DNA from: Maribacter hydrothermalis
GTDB lineage: Bacteria; Bacteroidota; Bacteroidia; Flavobacteriales; Flavobacteriaceae
DNA length: 64,000 nt
Direction of reading: 5' to 3'
Assembly (NCBI RefSeq): GCF_001913155.1
Contig: NZ_CP018760.1
Span: forward strand, 620,001 to 684,000
Both the position numbers and the translations under genes were made by a program. The notes below the pieces were generated by a model that saw nothing but the letters and a program-made list of their open reading frames with translations, was not told the DNA's origin and searched no databases. The first letter of the stretch is position 1; each line of letters begins with the position of its first letter. This document shows, one piece after another, positions 38,101-46,050 of this stretch.

Positions 38101-38519
38101 GTGGTAGTTGGTATGCCGGCAGAAGTGTTTTTAACAACAACCCTACTGCACAATGTGTTCGTTGCCATGCCGTAGCTGGTGCAGGTGGCGTTGTAGGTCC
38201 CGCATTAGATAATATTGGAAATATTTTAAATAGAAAGCAGTTACTAGAAGCTTTAATAGAACCAAGCAAACGTTTGGCTCCGGGTTATGGTGTAGTTACG
38301 CTAACCTTAAAAGACGGACAAAAAGTACAAGGCACCTTAATTGAAAGACGCTACAATGAAATTTTATTAAAAACATCTGAGGCGGAACCATTAGAAATTC
38401 CATTGGCCAGGGTGGCTAAACAAGAAAATTCAATGTCTGCCATGCCTGCAATGGGCCGTATGATTACAAGAAGAGAATTACGAGATTTAATAGAGTATTT
38501 AGCGAGTTTGAAAAAGTAG
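35124..38519 (+). CDS. sugar-dehydrogenase-like / HEAT-repeat / cytochrome c lipoprotein
   Basis: A 1131-residue three-part protein. A lipoprotein signal (LNFSC) is followed by a beta-propeller domain related to PQQ sugar dehydrogenases (about 50-470; GMYRLTDTNGDKILDK, HGMSGAIEGPDGKIYWGIGD, FAHGLRNTHEFVFDA). HEAT-type helical repeats fill about 490-950. A C-terminal cytochrome c domain has CVRCH (Cys1011, Cys1014, His1015) and a likely distal Met in SAMPAMGRM. This architecture is the PVC-type heme-binding group found in Planctomycetes and Bacteroidota. It probably oxidises a carbohydrate in the periplasm and passes electrons to its own heme. The substrate is unknown. Confidence 0.92.
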   Translation: MTSFKKFLLGILPICILNFSCELKKPIEVPLTIQQDSTELLEMAKLARESISANVAEGLKLSLWASDSLAPDPIAMDIDNEGNIYITRSNRNKNSEFDIRGHRDWMTESIALESVEDRRAFLHKTFAPELSKENEWFPDLNNDSIHDWHDLTVEQDEVWMLQDTDKDGIADVSIQIMNDFNDEINDQAGALLVRDEDVFVGIGPGMYRLTDTNGDKILDKKTSIATGFAVHIGFSGHGMSGAIEGPDGKIYWGIGDIGANITTVDGENHKYPNEGIIVRSNPDGTDFEVFAHGLRNTHEFVFDAYGNIITSDNDGDHSGESERLVHIVEGSDAGWRANWQYGKYTDPKNNGYNVWMDEKLFVPSWEGQAAYIMPPIQNFHNGPTGMRYNPGTALGKKWLDKFFLVEFVGDPSRSHIWSFDLKPKGASFELNTDESILSGVLPTGIDFGPDGALYLADWVNGWGSKNYGRVWKLDVTEETNDLAQERLETQRLMTHNYKDDDTENLIKLLSYGDMRIRQKAQFELAKRTFWGYRALEKALTQEENQLARIHAIWGIGQIAAKDPGDAKPLLNLLSDTDPEIIAQSAKVLGDVKYKKAADSLINLTTHENDRVKFFAAQALGRLKSEKAIEPLLDMIVANNDEDLYLRHAAVLALSRIGKAEPILALADNENRSLRIAAVLILRKLQDPNIAVFLNDKDEFIVTETARAINDDLSIEGALPALASILNNESYSSEPLLRRAINAALRVGGEKELDMLIHFAKRSSVANNLRGEALAALGTWNNPSVLDRVDGRYRGEILRENTQLQDKITKDIPALLRDRRPEIIIGVSKMIGSIGISTYNDMLYDIFRRSNSSEVRATILTTLGQLDFNRMETAMTIGMKDSDQDVRTAAVGLLGQLNLPKEKLPAIVEPIFNKGSINEQQRMLNVLGELPVENSNTILNSLVYKASKNQLDQGILLDLIESVNATENPKLIVKLDFLKKIGYSADSFEETLHGGSWYAGRSVFNNNPTAQCVRCHAVAGAGGVVGPALDNIGNILNRKQLLEALIEPSKRLAPGYGVVTLTLKDGQKVQGTLIERRYNEILLKTSEAEPLEIPLARVAKQENSMSAMPAMGRMITRRELRDLIEYLASLKK

Positions 38520-38534
38520 GTTAATTATATTAAG

Positions 38535-38575
38535 AAAGAAGAAGTCTAACCTACCATTTGGTTACTTCTTCTTTT
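38535..38575 (+). terminator. possible terminator after the HEAT/cytochrome gene
   Basis: Stem AAAGAAGAAGT / ACTTCTTCTTT with an 18-nt loop, then TTCTTTT. The right arm lies within the last codons of the convergent flavin-oxidoreductase gene. Confidence 0.45.
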
Positions 38576-39492
38576 CTTTTAGTAAACTCACTCATTATTT
38601 CCGAAATAATTTCTCCTGCCGGTTTTATATTATGTATCAAAGCAGAAACTTGTCCTATTTCTAACTCGCCATCTTCTAAATCACCAAGGAACATGCCCTT
38701 CTTAGCACGACCTCTTCCTAAAAGAGTCTTTAATTCTTCGGTAGATGCTCCTTTAGTATATGCTTTTTGTACTTCGTAATAGAACTTGTTTTTAACTAAG
38801 CGAACAGGTGCTAATTCTTTTAATGTCAAATGGGTATCCCCTTCTTTAGCGTTAACGACAACCTCTTTAAAGTTCATGTGATTTGAAGCTTCTTTACTTG
38901 CCACAAAACGGCTACCAACTTGTACCCCGTCCGCACCTAAAACCATGGCTGCCAACATGGCCATGCCTGTTGCTATTCCACCGGCTGCTATTAAAGGTAT
39001 ATGTACTTGTTCCCTAACTGCGGGAATCAACACCAACGTTGTTGTTTCATCACGACCGTTATGCCCGCCTGCTTCAAAGCCTTCTGCTACAATAGCATCT
39101 ACTCCGGCATCCTGTGCTTTCAACGCAAATTTTAAGCTACTGACTACATGTACAACAGTAATTCTATTTTCCTTTAAAAAGGATGTCCAAGTTTTAGGAT
39201 TTCCTGCAGATGTAAAAACAATTTTCACACCCTCCTCTACTATAATATCCATTAACTTATCAATATCAGGATATAACATAGGAACATTGACTCCAAAAGG
39301 TTTGGAGGTCGCTTTCTTGCATTTTTGAATATGCTCTCGCAAAACATCTGGATACATACTCCCTGCACCTATTACGCCTAAACCTCCTGCATTAGATACA
39401 GCACTGGCTAGCCGCCACCCGCTGGTCCAAATCATTCCGCCTTGAACTATAGGAAATTCTATCTTAAAAAGTTCGGTAATTCTATTTTGCAT
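38551..39492 (-). CDS. NAD(P)H-dependent flavin oxidoreductase / nitronate monooxygenase family
   Basis: A 313-residue TIM-barrel FMN protein. It opens with TELFKIEFPIVQGGMIWTSG, the usual start of nitronate monooxygenases and FabK-type enoyl-ACP reductases, and has EGFEAGGHNGRDETTTLVLIP and AAGGIATGMAMLAAMVLGADGVQVGSRF for phosphate and flavin binding. The two enzyme types cannot be separated here; lack of fatty-acid genes nearby makes nitronate monooxygenase or a general oxidoreductase as likely as FabK. Confidence 0.88.
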   Translation of the reverse strand: MQNRITELFKIEFPIVQGGMIWTSGWRLASAVSNAGGLGVIGAGSMYPDVLREHIQKCKKATSKPFGVNVPMLYPDIDKLMDIIVEEGVKIVFTSAGNPKTWTSFLKENRITVVHVVSSLKFALKAQDAGVDAIVAEGFEAGGHNGRDETTTLVLIPAVREQVHIPLIAAGGIATGMAMLAAMVLGADGVQVGSRFVASKEASNHMNFKEVVVNAKEGDTHLTLKELAPVRLVKNKFYYEVQKAYTKGASTEELKTLLGRGRAKKGMFLGDLEDGELEIGQVSALIHNIKPAGEIISEIMSEFTKRKEEVTKW

Positions 39493-39503
39493 ATGCTAAG
39501 TAA

Positions 39504-39572
39504 AACAACTCGGGGCAATCACCCAAGGTTTTGTTTTGAAAATATAATTTAGATTTCGACATAAATGTCGGA
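39504..39572. repeat. intergenic element sharing CTCGGGGCAA with the 30.8-kb hairpins
   Basis: ACTCGGGGCAATCACCCAAGG (about 39509-39529) resembles the left part of the element at 30798. A second hairpin CGACATAAATGTCG lies about 30 bp further. Only the ten-base core is clearly shared, so membership of one repeat family is uncertain. Confidence 0.35.
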
Positions 39573-39649
39573 ACATTTAATTTTCGATTATCGAGCAAAT
39601 AGGTACATTTTAAAAATGTTAATATACTCTTTACTTCATAATTTCTTAG

Positions 39650-40840
39650 TTAAGAAATAACTCCAGAACCTATTAAATCATCTTCTAAATACCACGCTAC
39701 AAACTGACCTTCGGTAATTGCAGATTGCATTTCTTTGAAATCGACATACATACCCCCTTCAACTTTATAAATAATGGCTTCTTGTAATTCTTGACGGTAT
39801 CTTATACGTGCTTTTACTTCTAAATTCTCATCAATACGCAATGCTAAATCTGTCCGAACCCAATGTATTTCTTTGTCCTTTACAAATAAAGTTCTTCTGT
39901 ACAAGCCAGGGTGCGCTTTACCTTGACCCGTATATATGATATTTTCTTTAACATCCGTATCTATTACAAATAACGGTTCTTTTGTTCCACCAACATGCAG
40001 TCCTTTACGTTGCCCTTTGGTAAAATAATGCGCACCTTGGTGCTCTCCAACCACTTTTCCATCAGATAAATGATAAACTGGCTTCTCAGCAAAAAATTCT
40101 AATTCAGCGTTTTTATCATTAAAATTAGGCGTATTTCGGTCATATGCATTGAATCCGGCAGGCACCTCAACAATTTTACCTGTTTTAGGTTTTAACTGTT
40201 GCTGTAAAAATTCAGGTAGTCTAACCTTACCAATAAAACATAGACCTTGGGAGTCCTTTTTATCTGCAGTAATCAAATTCATTTTTTTTGCAATTTCCCT
40301 CACTTGTGGTTTGGTCAACTCCCCTATTGGAAATAATGTCTTCGATAATTGTTCTTGCGATAATTGACATAAGAAATACGATTGATCCTTATTACCATCT
40401 ATACCGGCCAATAATTGATATGTTTCCGTACCATCTGTGTTATTTAAAGTTCCCTTTCTGCAATAGTGACCTGTTGCAACATAGTCGGCACCGAGCTGCA
40501 TGGCTATTTTCATAAAGACATCAAACTTTATCTCTCTATTACAAAGCACATCAGGATTTGGGGTTCGCCCCATCTCGTATTCCTTGAACATATAATCAAC
40601 AATACGTTCCTTATATTCCACACTTAAATCCACCGTTTGAAACGGGATACCTAATTTCTCAGCAACTATTAGAGCATCGTTACTATCTTCTAACCACGGA
40701 CATTCTTCCGATATCGTCACCGAATCATCGTGCCAATTCTTCATAAACAAACCAATTACGTCATAACCTTGCTCTTTTAACAGGTATGCCGCCACGCTTG
40801 AATCTACTCCTCCAGAAAGTCCTATTACTACTTTTTTCAT
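39650..40840 (-). CDS. mnmA: tRNA-specific 2-thiouridylase
   Basis: A 396-residue enzyme that makes 2-thiouridine at the wobble position of tRNA Lys, Glu and Gln. The ATP PP-loop [12 protein letters not shown] is at 7-18. The two catalytic cysteines are Cys100 ([12 protein letters not shown]) and Cys201 ([10 protein letters not shown]). The family stretch [11 protein letters not shown] follows. Length is slightly above the usual 360 because of an insert near 210-270. A consensus -7 box lies 20 nt before the ATG. Confidence 0.96.
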   Translation of the reverse strand: MKKVVIGLSGGVDSSVAAYLLKEQGYDVIGLFMKNWHDDSVTISEECPWLEDSNDALIVAEKLGIPFQTVDLSVEYKERIVDYMFKEYEMGRTPNPDVLCNREIKFDVFMKIAMQLGADYVATGHYCRKGTLNNTDGTETYQLLAGIDGNKDQSYFLCQLSQEQLSKTLFPIGELTKPQVREIAKKMNLITADKKDSQGLCFIGKVRLPEFLQQQLKPKTGKIVEVPAGFNAYDRNTPNFNDKNAELEFFAEKPVYHLSDGKVVGEHQGAHYFTKGQRKGLHVGGTKEPLFVIDTDVKENIIYTGQGKAHPGLYRRTLFVKDKEIHWVRTDLALRIDENLEVKARIRYRQELQEAIIYKVEGGMYVDFKEMQSAITEGQFVAWYLEDDLIGSGVIS

Positions 40841-40859
40841 ATCATCTTCTTGGTCGTTA

Positions 40860-40867
40860 CAAAATTA
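40860..40867 (-). promoter_or_regulatory. consensus -7 box upstream of mnmA
   Basis: Minus-strand TAATTTTG matches TAnnTTTG exactly, 20 nt before the mnmA ATG. No obvious -33 TTG. Confidence 0.45.
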
Positions 40868-40985
40868 CAAAATTTCATTTCAGTAATACTTTTTTTGTCC
40901 CTCACATGATTCGTATTATCCCTCAAAAAGTACCTCATAAACTCTTAAAAAAATATTAATTTCATTTCAATTTATATTTAAAAAT

Positions 40986-41024
40986 GTTAAACTTTTATAA
41001 ATTTCAATTAAACAAAATAATTGT
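40986..41024 (+). promoter_or_regulatory. 39-bp element upstream of the first fasciclin gene (copy 1)
   Basis: Starts GTTAAACTTTTATAAA and ends ATTAAACAAAATAATTGT. It is 35 of 39 identical to 43144-43182 upstream of the second fasciclin gene. It contains two direct TTAAAC repeats 21 bp apart, i.e. on one face of the helix. It lies in the 341-bp spacer between mnmA and the fasciclin gene, 158 nt before the ATG. The rest of the spacer holds only the -7 box at 41142. Confidence 0.6.
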
Positions 41025-41141
41025 CTAAATTCAACAAACACCTTGCACTATATATACTTTTAAGCTTTTTAAAGGCGTTTAATTTAAAAATTTCAACAAG
41101 TTTTTAAAAAATCGATATAACCTTCTATATTATTTCTTGTT

Positions 41142-41149
41142 TAGCTTTG
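41142..41149 (+). promoter_or_regulatory. consensus -7 box for the first fasciclin gene
   Basis: TAGCTTTG matches TAnnTTTG exactly and ends 33 nt before the ATG at 41182. No -33 TTG at standard spacing, which would fit activator-dependent use. Confidence 0.45.
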
Positions 41150-41181
41150 ATTATAAACAATTAAACAAAAAATAATATCAA

Positions 41182-43053
41182 ATGAAAAATCTAAGTAAAA
41201 TTTTAAAATCGACAGTAATGGTAATGCTGTTAGTTTTTGCTACTTCTTGCAGCGATGATGACAATGATAATCCAGTAATTATCGTTGAAGAAGATAACAT
41301 AGTAGAGACTGCACAAAAGACAAATTCATTAAGCTCTTTAGTATCAGCACTAGCAAAAGCCGATGAAAGCGCTAATAATGACTTAATAACGGCTTTAAGT
41401 GGCGAAGGTCCGTTTACGGTTTTGGCGCCGACCAATGATGCATTTGCAAACCTTTTAGCTCGATTAGATGGTTTTGACTCATTAGAAGATTTTAACAATG
41501 AACAATTACAAGATCTTTTGGCAACAATTTTAAAATATCATGTAGTATCGGGAGCTGCAGTAAGTTCTGGGGATTTAATAGAAGGGCAAACTATTACTAC
41601 ACTACAAGGAGAAACACTAACTGTTAGCATTGTTAACGGAGTTACATTTACAGATGCCGCAAACGAAGTAGCTACAGTAACGACAGCCAACGTAGAAACA
41701 CAAAATGGTATCGTTCATTTAATCGATAAAGTTTTAATTCCTCAAGAAGCCTTAGATGCATTAAGTGGTGTCTTATTGACTTCTATTACCGATTTAGCTA
41801 TATCAGTACCAAGTCTAAGTATATTAGTTGAGGCATTAGTTGCCGCTGATGGCGAATTACCGACAGTTTTGGCAGGTGAAGGTCCTTTTACCGTATTTGC
41901 CCCGACAAATGATGCCTTCGCTGCATTTTTGGAAGCAAACAATTTTGCAGCTCTTGGTGATATCCCAACAAATGTGCTTACGCAGGTTTTATTAAACCAC
42001 GTTGTAGCGGGCACCAATTTATCAACTGATTTGAATACTGGATATGTTTCATCTCTTTCAACTTCAGGCCCTGACGGTGCAAATCTTAGTATGTTTATAA
42101 ATACAGAAAATGGCGTTGTCATTAATGGAACTTCTACGGTTACCGCTGCGGACAATAAAGCGACAAACGGTGTAGTTCATATTGTAGACGCTGTAATAGG
42201 CTTACCTAATATAGTTGATCATGCAGTAGCCAATCCTAATTTGACATCTTTGGTAGGTGCGCTTACCGCAGACGGCAATACTACTTTTACAACATTATTA
42301 TCAGATTCGGAAACTGACTTTACTGTTTTTGCTCCTTTAAATTCTGCTTTTGACAGTTTTACAAACCCTTCCGACAATGCCTTAAATACTATTTTGGCAA
42401 ACCACGTAATTTCTGGTGCAGCAGCTAACGCAGCAAGTCTTTCTAATACGTACTTTAATACTGCCGCTACCAATATAGATGGTGATAATATAAGTATTTA
42501 TGTGAATGTTGATGATGGCGTTACATTAAACGGAACAAGTACTGTTGCTGCAGCTGATATCGTCGCCACAAACGGAATAATTCATGCCGTTGATACGGTT
42601 ATAGATTTACCAAGTGTAGTTACATTCGCAACAGCCGACCCCAACTTTAGTTCACTTGTAGGTGCTTTGACTGCCGAAGGTCAACCCGACTTTGTTAGTA
42701 TTTTAAGTACCCCAACCGGTACCGACCCTGCACCTTTTACTGTATTCGCACCTACTAATGGAGCATTTGCAAACTTAGTAGCGGTACCAAGCGGAGATGT
42801 GTTAACTGCCGTTTTAAATCATCATGTTATTGCCGGCGCCAATATTGTTTCTGGCGATTTAAGCAATGGATTGGTATCTCCTGCTACTTTAGAAGGGGAC
42901 ACCTTAACTTTTACTATCGATGGTGATGGCAATGTTACTATCACTGACGGTTCGGGTAATGCAGAAATAGGCATTATTGCTGTTAATGTTCAGGCAAACA
43001 ACGGTGTTATACATGCTATCGACACCGTAATGATACCAAACACAACAAACTAG
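41182..43053 (+). CDS. lipoprotein with four fasciclin (FAS1) domains
   Basis: A 623-residue lipoprotein (lipobox VFATSC) with four FAS1 domains starting near residues 34, 195, 348 and 478. Each shows the family pattern, for example GEGPFTVLAPTNDAF and VVHIVDAVI-type H2 motifs. FAS1 domains mediate adhesion or ligand binding on cell surfaces. The first two domains are complete and similar to those of the next gene; the third and fourth are more diverged (SETDFTVFAPLNSAF). It is acidic and probably displayed at the surface. A terminator follows. Confidence 0.93.
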   Translation: MKNLSKILKSTVMVMLLVFATSCSDDDNDNPVIIVEEDNIVETAQKTNSLSSLVSALAKADESANNDLITALSGEGPFTVLAPTNDAFANLLARLDGFDSLEDFNNEQLQDLLATILKYHVVSGAAVSSGDLIEGQTITTLQGETLTVSIVNGVTFTDAANEVATVTTANVETQNGIVHLIDKVLIPQEALDALSGVLLTSITDLAISVPSLSILVEALVAADGELPTVLAGEGPFTVFAPTNDAFAAFLEANNFAALGDIPTNVLTQVLLNHVVAGTNLSTDLNTGYVSSLSTSGPDGANLSMFINTENGVVINGTSTVTAADNKATNGVVHIVDAVIGLPNIVDHAVANPNLTSLVGALTADGNTTFTTLLSDSETDFTVFAPLNSAFDSFTNPSDNALNTILANHVISGAAANAASLSNTYFNTAATNIDGDNISIYVNVDDGVTLNGTSTVAAADIVATNGIIHAVDTVIDLPSVVTFATADPNFSSLVGALTAEGQPDFVSILSTPTGTDPAPFTVFAPTNGAFANLVAVPSGDVLTAVLNHHVIAGANIVSGDLSNGLVSPATLEGDTLTFTIDGDGNVTITDGSGNAEIGIIAVNVQANNGVIHAIDTVMIPNTTN

Positions 43054-43075
43054 GCAATACTTTTTTCAAAAACTT

Positions 43076-43104
43076 AAAGAGCCGCATAATGCGGCTCTTT
43101 TTTA
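43076..43104 (+). terminator. intrinsic terminator after the first fasciclin gene
   Basis: Stem AAAGAGCCGCA / TGCGGCTCTTT, GC-rich core and following T-run. Confidence 0.9.
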
Positions 43105-43143
43105 TTTACACAAGAAACATCTTTCTATTTAATTATTTTTTTT

Positions 43144-43182
43144 GTTAAACTTTTATAAAAATTCATTAAACAAAATAATTGT
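43144..43182 (+). promoter_or_regulatory. 39-bp element upstream of the second fasciclin gene (copy 2)
   Basis: Near-identical partner of 40986-41024, with the same two TTAAAC repeats 21 bp apart. It starts 40 bp past the terminator stem and lies 115 nt before the ATG. A -7-like TATGTTTC (seven of eight) is at 43249-43256. Confidence 0.6.
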
Positions 43183-43296
43183 TTGCTATTTTTAGCAATA
43201 TGTTATTTATCAATTATATATACCAATAATTTTTAAAATTATCGTTTATATGTTTCACAATTAAAACTTTTACTTAAACAATCTAAAAACATTATT

Positions 43297-45798
43297 ATGA
43301 AAAAAATTCTACAACTAAAAAATCTTTTTTTTATTCTCACGGTCTCATTATTCATTTGGTCTTGTGATAAAGAAAATTCTGATGATGCAACAATGACTGA
43401 GATGATGACCATTGTTGAAACCGCTCAAGGTCAAGATGCTTTATCATCTTTAGTATCTGCATTAAGTACAGCTGATAATTCGGAAGGCACCGATTTAATT
43501 GGCACCTTAAGCTCAGATGGTCCATTTACCGTTTTTGCACCAACTAACGATGCCTTTACCGAACTACTGACTCAATTAGACGGTTTTGATACCTTGGCCG
43601 ATTTTGATACTGATGAAGAAAGAGCAATTTTAACAACAATTTTAACTTACCATGTTGTTGCTGGTGTTGCCGCAAAATCTACAGATCTGACAAATGGAAT
43701 AATCGTTGAAACAGTTCAAGGAGAAGATTTAGTGATTAATTTAGACGGTGGTGTTTTTATAAACGATGCTACAGAAATGAATGCTGAAGTACTAATTGCC
43801 GATGTAGCCGCAAGTAATGGTGTTGTTCATGTGATTAACAAGGTATTATTGCCACAGGCAATTATCGACGCTTTAAATGAAGGCGAAATGACCAACGAAA
43901 ATGGAACTTTAGTAGATGTAGTTATAGCTACTGAACCACTTTCACTTTTAGAAGCTGCGGTAATAAAAGCCGATTTGGTCGCAACCCTTAGCTCAGACGG
44001 ACCATTTACCGTTTTTGCACCAACCGATGATGCCTTTGTAGCATTATTGGATATTCTTGGTGATGATTATAACAATTTAGAAGACTTTGATACCGAGGCA
44101 GAAATTGCATTATTAAAAAATATTCTTTTATTCCATGTAATTACCCCAAAAGTTACCTCATCAGATTTAGCAGCAGGTAATATACAAACTGCATTTGAAG
44201 GGAATAATATAGAGGTAATAGCATCAGGCGATTCTTTTGTCATTGGTGATGCTTCCGATATAAACGCCAATATTACCAGTGTTGATATTTTAGCGTCTAA
44301 TGGAGTTGCCCATACTATTGACAAGGTTTTGTTACCACAAGCAGCTATTGACTTCGTTTTAGGTTTACAATTAAAAACTATTGTTGATACTGCTGTCGCT
44401 ACCGACGACCTAAGCTTATTGGTCGATGCCTTAGTTCAAGCCGATGCTGGTTTGGTAGCTACTTTAAATAGTGATGGTCCTTTCACCGTTTTTGCACCTA
44501 CCAATGCTGCTTTTGTTGCCTTATTACAAACATTAGGAGATAATTTTAATAGTCTTGCCGATTTTGACACAGATGAAGAAAAGGCGCTTTTAACTAAAGT
44601 GTTGACGTATCATGTAGTTGCCGGAACGGCTGCTTTTTCTACAGATTTAAGTAATGGTCAAACTATTGAAACTGTACAAGGTGAAAATATAACTGTTGCT
44701 TTAACAGATAGTGGAGTACAAATAATCGATGCTACCAGCACAAACGCAAACGTAGCATTAGCAGATGTTGCCGCTAGCAACGGAGTTGTACATGTAATCG
44801 ATAAAGTTCTTCTACCTCAAGAAGTTTTAGATATGTTAGCCGCTATGAGCTTAAAAACAATTGTAGATACTGCAATTGCTACAGACGACTTAAGCTTATT
44901 GGTAGATGCTTTAATTCAAGCTAATGCAGGTTTAGTTGAAACTTTAAGTAGTGATGGTCCTTTCACCGTTTTTGCACCTACCAATGCTGCTTTTATTGAT
45001 TTATTAAACACATTAGGTGATGATTTCAATAGTCTTGCCGATTTTGATACTGACGAAGAAAAAGAATTACTTGTTACGATTTTAACCTACCACGTGGTAG
45101 CTGGTACGGCCGCTTTTTCAACTGACTTAAGTGATGGTCAAATTATTGACACCTTTGAAGGTGAAAATGTCCGTGTAACAATTAAAGACGGAACCGTTCA
45201 CATTAGTGATGCTACAGATGTTAATGCCTCTGTTGTGTTAGCTGATGTAGCAGCAAGCAACGGTGTTGTTCATGTAATCAATAAAGTATTACTACCTCAA
45301 GCTGCTTTAGATGCACTGACGCCAGCGATGCCGAATATAGTAGAGACTGCTCAAAGTGTTGATGATTTAAGTTTATTGGTTGACGCTCTTATTCAAGCAG
45401 ATGCTGGTTTGGTTACTACCCTCAGCAGCGAAGGACCCTTTACAGTTTTTGCACCTACCAATGCTGCTTTTGTAGCGTTTTTAAATGATTTAGGCGACAA
45501 CTACAATAGTCTTGCAGATTTTGATACGGATGTAGAAAAAGCCTTATTGGCAAAATTACTAACATACCATGTCGTTTCTGGGGCAGCTGTAGCTTCTACA
45601 GATTTAACTGATCACCAAGAAATTAGTACGGTACAAGGCGAATCTTTATTTGCTATTTTGGGTCATGGTGTACAAATTAGAGATAAGTCTCATGTTGATG
45701 CAAACGTAACCACAGCAGATGTATTGACCGGTAATGGTATAGTACACATTATTGATAAAGTCTTACTTCCACAAGAAATAATTGACGCACTGCATTAA
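43297..45798 (+). CDS. lipoprotein with five fasciclin (FAS1) domains
   Basis: An 833-residue lipoprotein (lipobox FIWSC) with five FAS1 domains beginning near residues 37, 205, 362, 522 and 681. Domains three to five are very similar to each other (repeating DLSLLVDAL, SDGPFTVFAPTNAAF, NSLADFDTDEEK), with repeat periods of 480 and 477 bp in the DNA. It is a paralog of the gene just upstream and shares its upstream element, so the pair is a tandem duplication with later domain expansion. Probably a surface adhesion or biofilm-type protein; strongly acidic. Confidence 0.93.
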   Translation: MKKILQLKNLFFILTVSLFIWSCDKENSDDATMTEMMTIVETAQGQDALSSLVSALSTADNSEGTDLIGTLSSDGPFTVFAPTNDAFTELLTQLDGFDTLADFDTDEERAILTTILTYHVVAGVAAKSTDLTNGIIVETVQGEDLVINLDGGVFINDATEMNAEVLIADVAASNGVVHVINKVLLPQAIIDALNEGEMTNENGTLVDVVIATEPLSLLEAAVIKADLVATLSSDGPFTVFAPTDDAFVALLDILGDDYNNLEDFDTEAEIALLKNILLFHVITPKVTSSDLAAGNIQTAFEGNNIEVIASGDSFVIGDASDINANITSVDILASNGVAHTIDKVLLPQAAIDFVLGLQLKTIVDTAVATDDLSLLVDALVQADAGLVATLNSDGPFTVFAPTNAAFVALLQTLGDNFNSLADFDTDEEKALLTKVLTYHVVAGTAAFSTDLSNGQTIETVQGENITVALTDSGVQIIDATSTNANVALADVAASNGVVHVIDKVLLPQEVLDMLAAMSLKTIVDTAIATDDLSLLVDALIQANAGLVETLSSDGPFTVFAPTNAAFIDLLNTLGDDFNSLADFDTDEEKELLVTILTYHVVAGTAAFSTDLSDGQIIDTFEGENVRVTIKDGTVHISDATDVNASVVLADVAASNGVVHVINKVLLPQAALDALTPAMPNIVETAQSVDDLSLLVDALIQADAGLVTTLSSEGPFTVFAPTNAAFVAFLNDLGDNYNSLADFDTDVEKALLAKLLTYHVVSGAAVASTDLTDHQEISTVQGESLFAILGHGVQIRDKSHVDANVTTADVLTGNGIVHIIDKVLLPQEIIDALH
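44381..45798 (+). repeat. tandem ~480-bp repeats encoding FAS1 domains 3-5
   Basis: Corresponding positions recur at 44410, 44890 and 45367 (periods 480 and 477 bp). Identical runs of 45 bases occur at 44471 and 44951. The length is a whole number of codons, so copies can be gained or lost in frame. Confidence 0.85.
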
Positions 45799-45822
45799 CA
45801 TTTAAACAATGCTATAGATTTA

Positions 45823-45856
45823 AAAAACCTTCCTATATATTAGGAAGGTTTTTTTA
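45823..45856 (+). terminator. intrinsic terminator after the second fasciclin gene
   Basis: Perfect 12-bp stem AAAACCTTCCTA / TAGGAAGGTTTT around a short loop, followed by TTTT. Confidence 0.88.
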
Positions 45857-45995
45857 TAGCTGATAATTGCTAACATCACCATACACCTCTTTAACATACA
45901 ATATAACATCCTTGACAACTTACTTTTTATAGAACCTTAAAATAATTACATCTTTGACATCCCAAATCTTACCAAACCAACCCTTTATCAAAGGC

Positions 45996-46025
45996 AAAAG
46001 CCCTTTCAAATTAGAAAGGGCTTTT
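45996..46025 (-). terminator. intrinsic terminator after yidC (bidirectional)
   Basis: Perfect stem AAAAGCCCTTTC / GAAAGGGCTTTT with a 6-nt loop, between the convergent fasciclin and yidC genes. The 252-bp spacer contains this and the terminator at 45823 but no gene. Confidence 0.8.
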
Positions 46026-46050
46026 CATTTTATGTAAAAATAAATAGTTA

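Noticed and set aside
35222..38269. Several antisense open frames of 65-121 codons opposite the HEAT/cytochrome gene
   Set aside because: They are shadows of a strongly coding frame, without signals or recognisable products.
41742..44324. Antisense open frames within the fasciclin genes
   Set aside because: They recur with the sense repeats and follow from the codon bias of the Ala/Asp/Val-rich coding strand.
44381..45798. Repeat array of CRISPR or mobile type
   Set aside because: The repeats are about 480 bp, in frame, and encode FAS1 domains.
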